A DNA stretch of 64,000 bases from Flavobacterium hydrocarbonoxydans. Its GTDB lineage: Bacteria; Bacteroidota; Bacteroidia; Flavobacteriales; Flavobacteriaceae. This document shows positions 51,156-59,377 of this stretch, piece after piece (positions within the stretch are counted from its first letter, which is position 1; the number at the start of each line of letters is the position of its first letter). Below the pieces are notes generated by a model. It was not told where the DNA came from. It saw only the letters and a program-made list of their open reading frames with translations, and made no database searches. The stretch lies in NCBI RefSeq assembly GCF_009789235.1, contig NZ_WSTB01000008.1, positions 124,001 to 188,000 of the forward strand, given 5' to 3'. A program made the position numbers and the translations under genes.

Positions 51156-51750
51156 CCCCGAAATCAACGAAACAACCAATCTGTTACCGAAAGACGGAAC
51201 CGTAAACTATTATGGCAGACTGTTCTTGAGAGACGAAGCCAATCAGTATCTGGACACACTGTTGAATACGATTGAATGGAGAAACGATGAAGCCATTATC
51301 TTCGGTAAATTAATTATTACCAAAAGAAAAGTGGCTTGGTACGGCGATACTACCTTTGAATACACTTACTCGAATACCACCAAAAAAGCACTCCCGTGGA
51401 CAAACGAATTGCTATCCTTAAAAAGAATTATCGAAGAGAAAACCGGAGAGACCTTTAATTCCTGTTTGCTTAACCTCTACCATTCCGGCGAGGAAGGAAT
51501 GGCCTGGCACAGTGACGCCGAAAAAGATCTGAAGAAAAACGGAGCGATTGCCTCGGTAAGTTTTGGTGCTGAACGCAAGTTTGCTTTTAAACACAAAGAA
51601 AGTAAAGAAACCGTTTCCTTAATTTTAGAACACGGAAGCTTATTGGTTATGAAAGATACCACCCAAACCAATTGGTTACATCGTTTACCGCCCACTAAAA
51701 CGACCTCGAAACCCCGGGTAAATCTAACTTTCAGAACAATTGTAAAGTAA
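51142..51750 (+). CDS. alkB: AlkB-type 2OG-Fe(II) DNA dealkylase
   Basis: A 202-residue oxygenase that removes alkyl groups such as 1-methyladenine and 3-methylcytosine. MAWHSDAEKDL supplies the HxD iron pair (H123, D125), NWLHRLPPT the distal His, and RVNLTFR the two Arg that bind 2-oxoglutarate. The sequence NLYHSGEEGMAWHSD is typical of the eukaryote-like (ALKBH2/3) bacterial branch. Translationally coupled to the Ada domain gene. Confidence 0.93.
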   Translation: MDLFNPEINETTNLLPKDGTVNYYGRLFLRDEANQYLDTLLNTIEWRNDEAIIFGKLIITKRKVAWYGDTTFEYTYSNTTKKALPWTNELLSLKRIIEEKTGETFNSCLLNLYHSGEEGMAWHSDAEKDLKKNGAIASVSFGAERKFAFKHKESKETVSLILEHGSLLVMKDTTQTNWLHRLPPTKTTSKPRVNLTFRTIVK

Positions 51751-51756
51751 TTTTAA

Positions 51757-51901
51757 ACCATTAAGAGATTAAGAGAGTAAAGGCTATTGTACCTATTTAA
51801 GACATTAAAGACTTATTGTCATTTCTTTTAAAAAATCTCTGAAAAGCCTAAAATGAAGAAATTTCAGAGCTACACTTCATTTTTCTTAATCTCTTAATGG
51901 T
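51757..51901. repeat. 145-bp segment with 18-bp perfect inverted ends
   Basis: ACCATTAAGAGATTAAGA (51757-51774) is exactly complementary to 51884-51901. Inside lies a near copy (GACTTATTGTCATTTC, 51810) of the sequence just outside the right end (GACTTATTGTTATTTC, 51911), which is the 3' end of the YjbR-type gene. It could be a miniature element or a folded 3' region. Confidence 0.6.
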
Positions 51902-51921
51902 ACATAATTTAAGACTTATTG

Positions 51922-52242
51922 TTATTTCTTTTTAACTGCTACATTTTGATACGACCGCGATAAAGCATCTGCTAGCATTGCTGTTCTTGCTTTGGAGAGT
52001 TCGACAATAGTCCAGCCCTGTTTTCCCCATTTGTTCGGAATGGGATAAAAATCCAATTCGCCCGAAGCACAAAAAACAGACTGATCAATTTCATTCAGTT
52101 TCAGAACTGCTCTCTCGTTTTTATGATCAAGCGTGGCAAATATCTTTTTATTTATCCGGAACGATGTTTTTTCGAAGTGAGGTTCTTCGGTAACATTTTC
52201 GAATGATAAGGCTAATTTTCTAAAAGCTTCAATTGCGACCAT
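51922..52242 (-). CDS. MmcQ/YjbR-family protein
   Basis: A 106-residue protein of the MmcQ/YjbR family, which has a DNA-binding-like fold of unclear role. FENVTEEPHFEKTSFRINKKIFATLDHKNERAVLKLN is the family pattern, and the end PNKWGKQGWTIVEL is typical. It converges with alkB; many alkylation clusters carry a YjbR gene, but a direct function is not shown. The stop codon region is duplicated in the adjacent 145-bp element. Confidence 0.85.
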   Translation of the reverse strand: MVAIEAFRKLALSFENVTEEPHFEKTSFRINKKIFATLDHKNERAVLKLNEIDQSVFCASGELDFYPIPNKWGKQGWTIVELSKARTAMLADALSRSYQNVAVKKK

Positions 52243-52305
52243 ATTACACTTATTTTTGAGACCCGATTGGTTTTAAAAACCCAACAGACCTTCGTTAAAA
52301 TAATT

Positions 52306-53061
52306 TTACCAACCCTGATTAAGTCCGCTTTTAAGGACTTCTTCATATTTATCTTTATCAAAAGTATATAAGTTAGGCGCTTTATGTGCGACATTACTTT
52401 TCTTTTCGTCGAGTTTATTTAGTATTCCGATATTGGTAATTTTTCGGAGAAAATTTCGTCTATCCAGTTTTCTGTCCAAAATGGTTTCGTATAATTTCTG
52501 AAGTTCCGGAATCGTAAATTTCTCCGGTAATAAATTATACCCAACCGGCATTAAATTGAGTTCTGTTCGAAGAGTATCCAAAGCTTTGTCCAGAATTGCT
52601 GCGTGATCTAATATTAGTTCCGGTACTTCTTTATGATCAATCCATTCGATGATTTCCTGCTGGTTTCCTTTTTGAGGAACCGCCTGTAAAAAATCTACCA
52701 GCGCATAATAACCAATGGTAACAAACCTTTGCCTGAACCATTTACCCGCTTCTTCGGGGATATTAAAGTGTTCTAAAACGGCTTTCCCAAAGTGCTCATC
52801 ATTTCGTTTTACCTTTCCAAAAGTGGCAAATTGTCTTAAAAAAATACCTTCCATTCCGGTACGTTTGTTCAAAACCGTAACGGCAGCAGTATCTATATCC
52901 TGATCAAGAGGAATGAAACCACCTGGTAAAGACCATTTATTTTCATAAGGTGTTTTAATCAGTAAAACTTTAAGCTGATTGTCATGAAATCCAAAAATGA
53001 CACAGTCTATTGAGAGTCCCGGCTGGTAATTTTTGCTATTGTCCATTATTTCTTTTAACAT
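52306..53061 (-). CDS. Nudix-like transcriptional regulator (NrtR/AraR type)
   Basis: A 251-residue protein. Residues about 12-150 are a Nudix domain and about 165-235 a winged helix-turn-helix (FTIPELQKLYETILDRKLDRRNFLRKI), the layout of NrtR-type regulators; in Bacteroidota relatives control arabinose or xylose use. The Nudix box GGFIPLDQDIDTAAVTVLNKRTG lacks the Glu residues of the REUXEE core, so it should bind but not hydrolyse a ligand. It lies beside the glycan utilisation locus and is a candidate regulator. An alternative start is the ATG at 53043. Confidence 0.88.
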   Translation of the reverse strand: MLKEIMDNSKNYQPGLSIDCVIFGFHDNQLKVLLIKTPYENKWSLPGGFIPLDQDIDTAAVTVLNKRTGMEGIFLRQFATFGKVKRNDEHFGKAVLEHFNIPEEAGKWFRQRFVTIGYYALVDFLQAVPQKGNQQEIIEWIDHKEVPELILDHAAILDKALDTLRTELNLMPVGYNLLPEKFTIPELQKLYETILDRKLDRRNFLRKITNIGILNKLDEKKSNVAHKAPNLYTFDKDKYEEVLKSGLNQGW

Positions 53062-53320
53062 TCAGTAGTTCTTAAATACGTTTTTGGGTTTCCTTTTGAA
53101 GGCGCAATTTAACTGATTTATTATAAAATTGTAACATTTTTTTAGAAATGAAGTCTAAATCAAGTAGTTCTGTTCTAAATATCCAGACTCAGATGAATCA
53201 CAATTTTTACTTAAAATTAAATTCGAATTAAAAAAATAAGTACATTGCGTCATAATAACACATTATGATTAGTTTGTTTTTATTTACATATAAAAGTACC
53301 AGAAAGTAAATGTAAGGGAT

Positions 53321-53578
53321 ATGATTACCAATATTACAAAAAGAATAAATCAAAAAATTACGGATAAAATCCTTACTTCATTCGGGTTTATATCAAAGAC
53401 ACATCTTTTAGAAGCCTCGATGAAATATAGTGAGGAGCAGGAAAAAATTTTCAACCAGATGATTGTTGAAACTGAAATTAAAACCAAAAAAGCAAAACGT
53501 GAGGCCTTTGATAAAGCCTTATATGCTTCTTATAAAGGAATTGGCGCTATCGATTTTGTAAATAATGTCCTGAAATAA
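53321..53578 (+). CDS. Small hypothetical protein
   Basis: An 85-residue, mostly helical, charged protein with no recognised family and no signal peptide. It lies in a 570-bp gap between a minus-strand regulator and a minus-strand glycosidase gene, running on the opposite strand. Codon use looks like that of real genes (Lys/Glu/Ile-rich, few odd residues), and the start follows a purine-rich AAGGGAT. It could still be a chance frame. Confidence 0.5.
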   Translation: MITNITKRINQKITDKILTSFGFISKTHLLEASMKYSEEQEKIFNQMIVETEIKTKKAKREAFDKALYASYKGIGAIDFVNNVLK

Positions 53579-53631
53579 TTCTGGAACACTTACAAAATCA
53601 ATAACGCCAATCAAAAAATATTAGGTGGTGG

Positions 53632-55860
53632 TTACTGTACTAATTCAAAATCTGAAGAAAGTTTAAGATCCGCTGATGAAGTGCCTATCATCAATTTAAA
53701 ATCTCCAGCTTCGGCATTAAATTCTAATTTATCATTATAAAAAGAAAGCTTCTCTTTGTCGATTGTAAATTCGATTGTTTTAGATTCTCCTGCATTTAAT
53801 TTTACTTTTTGAAAGTCTTTCAGTTCTAAAACAGGTCGTACCACAGAACCGAATTTATCCTGCAAATACAATTGTACTACTTCTTCGCCCGCTACTTTTC
53901 CGGTATTAGACAATTGAAACGATACTTTGATAGTTTCATTCGCTTTAATTTTTGTTGAAGATAATTTCAGACCCTCATATTTGAAAGTAGTATAACTCAA
54001 TCCATATCCAAAAGAAAATTTAGGTGAATTTTTCAAATCGATATACGATGAAACATACCCTTTGGCATTATCATCCAAAGCAGGTCTTCCTGTACTGAAA
54101 TGATTGTAATAAATAGGTATTTGCCCAATTTCTCTAGGGAAAGTCATAGGCAATTTTCCTGAAGGATTATAATCGCCAAATAAAACATCAGCAATAGCAT
54201 TCCCCGCTTCAGTACCTAACCACCAGGTGTAAACGATGGCCGGAACATTATCAGCTGTCCAGTTGAAAATAAGCGGTCTTCCTGCATTAACCAGAACCAC
54301 AACAGGCTTACCCGTTGCCTGAATGGCTTTTACTAACTCTTCCTGTACTCCAGGCAAATGAAGATCGCTTCGGCTTTTTGCCTCGCCACTCATGTCGTGT
54401 CTTTCTCCAATGCTCAAAATAACAACATCAGCCTGTTGTGCCGTTGCAACCGCTTCGGCAAAACCATCTTTGTTATCACCCGTTACTTCACAACCTTTGG
54501 CATACAATAACTTCGTGTTTTTTCCTACTTTATTTTGCAGACCATCCCATTGCGAAACGACCCATTTACTATAATCAACATCTGGCAATTCTACGGCCCA
54601 AAAACCCATATTGGCTTTGTATTCTTTTACCATTGGCCCAATAAAAGCAATTGTTTTCAGGTTTTTAGAAAGCGGTAATGTTTCGTTTTCATTTTTCAAT
54701 AAAACAATACTCTTTTTGGCAACATCACGTGCAGCAACTCTGTTCTCCGGATTGTTTAATACTTTTTCAGCTCTTTTTTCGTCTGAATATTTATACGGAT
54801 CTTCAAATAAACCTAACTCGAATTTTTTACGCAGAATTCTTCTAACAGCATCATCAATCAGATCGATAGAAACTCTATTTTCTTTTACCAATTCGGCAAG
54901 ATTATAACGATAGGCATTACTTTCCATATCCATATCACTTCCTGCAGTAATAGCAGAATAAGCGGCTTCTTTAAGATTTTTAGAATAACCGTGCGCTACC
55001 ATTTCACCAATAGAACCCCAGTCTGAAACTACAAAACCCTGAAAGTTCCATTTTCCTTTTAAAATATCTCTTTGCAAATGTGCATTTCCGGTAGCCGGAA
55101 TTCCGTTTACATCATTAAATGAATTCATAAATGTAGCAGCACCTGCATCCAGGGCTGCTTTAAAAGGAGGCAAATACGTTTCGAATAACATTCTTTCGCT
55201 CATATCAACCGAGTTGTAATCTCTTCCGCCAGTAGCAGCTCCATAAGCGGCGAAGTGTTTTACACAGGCCATAACCGAGTTTAAATCGCCTAATTTATTT
55301 CCCTGAAAACCTTTTACTCTTGCATAGGCAATTTTAGATCCCAGATAAGTATCCTCACCGGCACCTTCCATCACGCGTCCCCAACGAGGATCACGGCCAA
55401 TATCGACCATTGGTGCAAACGTCCAGTGAATTCCGCTTGCAGCAGCTTCTGTAGCGGCAACTCTTGCTGCTAATTCTATGGCTGCCAAATCCCAGCTTGC
55501 CGCTTCGGCCAACGGAATAGGAAAGGTTGTTTTGTATCCGTGAATAACGTCCTGCCCAAATAACATGGGTATTTTAAGACGGGACTGCATCGCCAGTTCC
55601 TGATATTGTCGGGTATATTTTGTGCCAATGATATTTAGCATCGAGCCTACCAAACCGGCTTTAATCTCTGCCTGTTTGTTCGGGTTTATGGTAATAGGAC
55701 CAGTTGCGGAGTTATCACCTGTGTATTGATTAAGCTGACCGATTTTTTCTTCAATCGTCATTTTTTTCAACAGATCATTCACTTTCTGATCTATTGTTGC
55801 TTGCTGTGCGGTTGCAAATAAGGACACCATCAACAAGGTAAGTGTTGTTATTTTCTTCAT
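53632..55860 (-). CDS. bglX: GH3 beta-glucosidase
   Basis: A 742-residue exported glycoside hydrolase. After the signal peptide (1-18) come the two GH3 domains with the nucleophile Asp in VVSDWGSIG (about D280), the KHFAAYGAATGGRDYN substrate loop, and a C-terminal fibronectin III-like domain. It releases terminal beta-linked glucose from oligosaccharides in the periplasm. It ends the glycan locus, 7 bp after the EEP gene, so the two are probably co-transcribed. Confidence 0.94.
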   Translation of the reverse strand: MKKITTLTLLMVSLFATAQQATIDQKVNDLLKKMTIEEKIGQLNQYTGDNSATGPITINPNKQAEIKAGLVGSMLNIIGTKYTRQYQELAMQSRLKIPMLFGQDVIHGYKTTFPIPLAEAASWDLAAIELAARVAATEAAASGIHWTFAPMVDIGRDPRWGRVMEGAGEDTYLGSKIAYARVKGFQGNKLGDLNSVMACVKHFAAYGAATGGRDYNSVDMSERMLFETYLPPFKAALDAGAATFMNSFNDVNGIPATGNAHLQRDILKGKWNFQGFVVSDWGSIGEMVAHGYSKNLKEAAYSAITAGSDMDMESNAYRYNLAELVKENRVSIDLIDDAVRRILRKKFELGLFEDPYKYSDEKRAEKVLNNPENRVAARDVAKKSIVLLKNENETLPLSKNLKTIAFIGPMVKEYKANMGFWAVELPDVDYSKWVVSQWDGLQNKVGKNTKLLYAKGCEVTGDNKDGFAEAVATAQQADVVILSIGERHDMSGEAKSRSDLHLPGVQEELVKAIQATGKPVVVLVNAGRPLIFNWTADNVPAIVYTWWLGTEAGNAIADVLFGDYNPSGKLPMTFPREIGQIPIYYNHFSTGRPALDDNAKGYVSSYIDLKNSPKFSFGYGLSYTTFKYEGLKLSSTKIKANETIKVSFQLSNTGKVAGEEVVQLYLQDKFGSVVRPVLELKDFQKVKLNAGESKTIEFTIDKEKLSFYNDKLEFNAEAGDFKLMIGTSSADLKLSSDFELVQ

Positions 55861-55867
55861 TTTTAAT

Positions 55868-56707
55868 TTAGTTAATTTCGATAAAAACCGGCAGGTGATC
55901 CGAAGGATATTTTAGATCTATCGCATCACTTAAAACGGCATGTTTTTGAACGGTTAACCCGCTATCTTTTGAAATAAAAATATAATCTATCAATAATTTT
56001 ACCGGCTCATTATGTTTGAAAGCATTAAAAGTTCCTGATGGCCCAAAAGGTTTTTCTACTGAAACCTCTCGGGTATCGTTCATTCCTTTTTTGACTTCCA
56101 AAATTTGCGGCGTCGTTGGCTCCGAATTAAAATCGCCCATAAGAAATACAGGATCTTTTTTGGTATTCACAGCTGCTATTTTTTCCAGAATCAATTTGAC
56201 TCCATTGATTCTTGCTTTATTACCTACATGGTCAAGATGCGTATTAAACACCCAAAACTGTTTTTTAGTTTTTAAATCTTTAAACAAAGCATACGTACAA
56301 ACCCGATTGTAATCTGCATCCCAGCCTTTTGAAATAACCGTTGGTGTTTCTGAAAGCCAAAATGTATTCGTCTGCTGTACTTTAAAACGATCTTTTTTAT
56401 AATAAATCGTACACGCCTCTCCTTTTCCTTCTCCGTCTCTGCCTATTCCAAATTTGTCGTAAGCATTTAATTTAGAAGCAATATCAACCACCTGATTGGG
56501 AGTTGCTTCCTGAACACCAAAAATATCAGGACTGTAAAACTGTATTTGTGATGTAAAAAAATCTTTCCGGTTTGGCCAGGCATTATCTCCATCTGAAGCA
56601 ATATCTAACCGGATATTATAACTCATTATTTTAAGGTTTTGTCCATAATTTGACAGGCTGACAAAAAACAGCATCATAATCGAAAGTAACGTGTTCATCT
56701 TTTTCAT
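55868..56707 (-). CDS. Exported endonuclease/exonuclease/phosphatase-family protein
   Basis: A 279-residue protein with a signal peptide (1-22, ending NYGQ). It has the EEP fold motifs: SYNIRLD, FGVQEATPNQV (metal Glu), FNTHLDH, LMGDFNSEPTTPQI and SDHLPVFIEI (catalytic Asp-His). Substrates in this family range from nucleic acids to phosphoinositides and lipids. Its place inside a glycan utilisation locus is unexplained; related loci in Bacteroidota do carry such genes. Confidence 0.88.
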   Translation of the reverse strand: MKKMNTLLSIMMLFFVSLSNYGQNLKIMSYNIRLDIASDGDNAWPNRKDFFTSQIQFYSPDIFGVQEATPNQVVDIASKLNAYDKFGIGRDGEGKGEACTIYYKKDRFKVQQTNTFWLSETPTVISKGWDADYNRVCTYALFKDLKTKKQFWVFNTHLDHVGNKARINGVKLILEKIAAVNTKKDPVFLMGDFNSEPTTPQILEVKKGMNDTREVSVEKPFGPSGTFNAFKHNEPVKLLIDYIFISKDSGLTVQKHAVLSDAIDLKYPSDHLPVFIEIN

Positions 56708-56892
56708 AACATAAAAATTTTAATACAAAGCTCTGAACCTTCAAGTGTTTTGGAAGAAGTACAGCTTAATTCCATAAAAGTACAGATGCTATTAAAATTT
56801 TATTTACTGATTTTATTTTATTTTCAAAAAAAATTGAGTTTGATTAAATAAATCAAGAGTTGCCTATCATTAGCACCTGATTTACATCCATT

Positions 56893-58353
56893 TTAATACA
56901 CCAACGTTTGTATGGCGTGTCCCGGAATTTTTACAATTGTTTTTTCATTGGCTACAATTAAATTATATGCAATTTCATTATCGGTATGGTTCATTACCAC
57001 CGTTGTCATTTTTCCATCGGTGTTCAAAAATGAAGTACTTAACAAATAACTTCTGCTTACAGAAGTACTTACGCGTACTGCATTAGGTCGAATAAATTTT
57101 GAAAAATGCCCAATATAATAATACGACGGTGTATAAATTAACTCACCAGTTGTGGTGTCAGCATGGATGGGTGCAAAACAAAAATTCCCAACATGATTAG
57201 GCCCTCCGTTTTGATCTAGAAGAATATTCCAGTCTGTCCAGGCAACGGTTCCGTTATTAAAATCGTTAATCATATTAGTACCGTATCTTTCGGCATTGGG
57301 CCAAAACTGATATCTGGCAGCATCAAATTTTTCAACACAACCCTCGGTAAACATTAGTTTTTTGTCCGGATATGCTTCGTTTACTCTTGCCACATTGTCG
57401 AACATTGGCTGAGCACCTGTCCAGGTTTCGTACCAGTGAAATCCCATTCCCCAAACATATTTTGATGCTTCAGGATCTGAGTAAATAACGTTGGCTCTTT
57501 GTACCATTAAATCACGATTATGATCCCAGGCAATAATTTTTACATCACCTAAACCTTCTTTTTTAAGTGTGGGACCAAGGTGATTTTTCAGAAAATCTCT
57601 TTCTTCATCAGCAGTGTACAAACAAGATTCCCAGGTTTGTGTAGCCATCGGTTCGTTTTGCACAGAAGTTCCCCAAATAGGAATTCCTTCTTTATTGTAA
57701 GCTTTTATAAATTTTGCATAAAAATTGGCCCAGGGCTGAAAATATTCAGGCAATAATTTTCCTCCTTTCAGGACATTTTTATTGCTTTTCATAAAGGCAT
57801 TTGGTGACCAGGGAGCTGCGTAAGTAAGCAGCTTTCCGCCTGCTGTTTTTATGGCTTCCTTTATCAGTGGGATACGATATTTTCGGTCATGATCAATCGA
57901 AAAAGTCTTTAAATCTTTATCCCCTTCTTCGATATAAGAATAGCTTCCACTGCTAAAATCAGAACTCTGAATTGTTGTTCTTAGCAATGAATAGCCTATA
58001 CCTTTTTGTGTATCGTAGTAAGCGTTTAAGAATTCTGTTTGTTTTTCTTTTGATAATTGGGCGAAGATTTCGGCACTTGAGTCAGTTATGGCACCACCAA
58101 TTCCCATAAAATTCTGAAATTGTTTGGCTGGCTCTACAAAAACTGATATTTCAGTTTCTACAGGCTGTACTGAGGTAGTAAAAGTTAGATTATCTGTAGG
58201 GGTTAACCTTAATTTTGTATTATCGGCAGTAGTATATACTGTGATTTTTTTGTTGTTTGTTGTGAATTCTTGCGTTTGCTTTTTATTTTTCTGTTGTGAA
58301 AAAACAGCTATTGAAAAACATAGACAAGTAATAATAAACCTATTTTTTTTCAT
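56893..58353 (-). CDS. GH30 glycoside hydrolase
   Basis: A 486-residue enzyme with a signal peptide (1-19, ending VFSQ). The TIM barrel has the acid/base Glu in WGTSVQNEPM and the nucleophile Glu in MFTEGCVE; a beta-sandwich follows. GH30 members hydrolyse beta-1,6-glucan, glucosylceramide or other beta-glucosides; a glucan role fits the GH3 gene next to it. It could be an endo-beta-1,6-glucanase, but subfamily needs a tree. Confidence 0.92.
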   Translation of the reverse strand: MKKNRFIITCLCFSIAVFSQQKNKKQTQEFTTNNKKITVYTTADNTKLRLTPTDNLTFTTSVQPVETEISVFVEPAKQFQNFMGIGGAITDSSAEIFAQLSKEKQTEFLNAYYDTQKGIGYSLLRTTIQSSDFSSGSYSYIEEGDKDLKTFSIDHDRKYRIPLIKEAIKTAGGKLLTYAAPWSPNAFMKSNKNVLKGGKLLPEYFQPWANFYAKFIKAYNKEGIPIWGTSVQNEPMATQTWESCLYTADEERDFLKNHLGPTLKKEGLGDVKIIAWDHNRDLMVQRANVIYSDPEASKYVWGMGFHWYETWTGAQPMFDNVARVNEAYPDKKLMFTEGCVEKFDAARYQFWPNAERYGTNMINDFNNGTVAWTDWNILLDQNGGPNHVGNFCFAPIHADTTTGELIYTPSYYYIGHFSKFIRPNAVRVSTSVSRSYLLSTSFLNTDGKMTTVVMNHTDNEIAYNLIVANEKTIVKIPGHAIQTLVY

Positions 58354-58411
58354 TGCATATGCTTTATAAACCTTAAATTTTTTAAATTTTTATCTTTATT
58401 TTAAAAAATGA

Positions 58412-58541
58412 TTAAAAAATAGCCCATAATCAAAAAGAATATGGGCTATTCTAACAACCAAACTTAAACTTAACTTACTTAATTTTTATTTTTAAAAAGT
58501 TAAATGAATCGAAAAGGAAGTTTTTAGGCTTCCCTTTTCGA
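58412..58541 (-). terminator. Terminator and second hairpin after the SusCD-lipoprotein genes
   Basis: On the minus strand ATAGCCCATA/TATGGGCTAT (58449 to 58419) forms a ten-base-pair stem followed by six T residues. A second stem, TCGAAAAGGGAAG/CTTCCTTTTCGA (58541-58509, one bulge), precedes it. Partial termination here would set the SusCD genes above the hydrolase genes. Confidence 0.75.
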
Positions 58542-58562
58542 AATAAACTAACTCAATAAATA

Positions 58563-59351
58563 TTATTCTGGTCTGAAAATAAAGGTCCAACCTGTAGCGT
58601 ATGTTTCGCTATTGGTCAAATAAAGAACCAATTTATCTTCTGTAAGGGTAACAATTGTATATTCACCATTTGCATTACCTGCAGCAGATCCTAACATTTT
58701 AGCTGCTCCTTTTACAATCAATTTTTTATTAGTTGGATCTAATACAAAACTTCCTTTTGAAGGTGTAGCTGCTGCTGTTTCGTAGTGATAAAAGTTTGCA
58801 GCCCCATCTAAGTCAAAGTGCATTTTACCATTAGCATCGCTTGGTCCGCAACAGTCACCAGCATTCCACCATACAGACATAGCACCGTCTGCACTTCCCG
58901 GAGGCGACATAAACCACCATAATGATCCAGCTCCAGCCTGATCAAAAACCCAAGTTTTACCTGCACTTGTATCTTCACTAACTAAATCATACCAATCCTG
59001 ATCCAAACGGGTATCAAGCTGATCTATTTGTACATCAATAGTTTTAGTAAAAAACTGAGAACCTAAACTTCCTACATAAGTAAATGTTGATTTACCAGGT
59101 ATCGGATAAACAAACGTTACTTCATTAGTAAGTGCTGTTCCTAAATTATAATCCCAATATCCTGTAATTCCAGGAGACACCATACTAATCGTAACTTTAT
59201 TACCTCCCGGCGTACTTTGTTTAGCCACTAATTGAACTCCGGCAACATCCGTTGAATCCGTTAAATGTGCTTCATCCACAATTGGGTCGCATGCTGAAAA
59301 AACAAGCATACACGAAGCAAGGATGAGATATATTATTTTATTAATTTTCAT
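58563..59351 (-). CDS. Surface glycan-binding lipoprotein candidate
   Basis: A 262-residue lipoprotein (lipobox VFSAC, C21), with the start at 59351 (MKINKIIY) rather than an in-frame ATG 33 bp upstream that would overlap susD. It directly follows susD, the place of SusE/SusF-type binding proteins. Residues 24-110 look like an Ig-type domain; the rest is rich in Trp and Gly (SLWWFMSPPG, MSVWWNAGDCCGPS), as expected for a sugar-binding surface. No known family is certain. Confidence 0.82.
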   Translation of the reverse strand: MKINKIIYLILASCMLVFSACDPIVDEAHLTDSTDVAGVQLVAKQSTPGGNKVTISMVSPGITGYWDYNLGTALTNEVTFVYPIPGKSTFTYVGSLGSQFFTKTIDVQIDQLDTRLDQDWYDLVSEDTSAGKTWVFDQAGAGSLWWFMSPPGSADGAMSVWWNAGDCCGPSDANGKMHFDLDGAANFYHYETAAATPSKGSFVLDPTNKKLIVKGAAKMLGSAAGNANGEYTIVTLTEDKLVLYLTNSETYATGWTFIFRPE

Positions 59352-59377
59352 ATCGTAGTTATTAATAGTTATTAATT

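Noticed and set aside
52306..53061. Active Nudix hydrolase
   Set aside because: The Nudix box lacks the metal-binding Glu pair and a helix-turn-helix follows, so a regulator is more likely.
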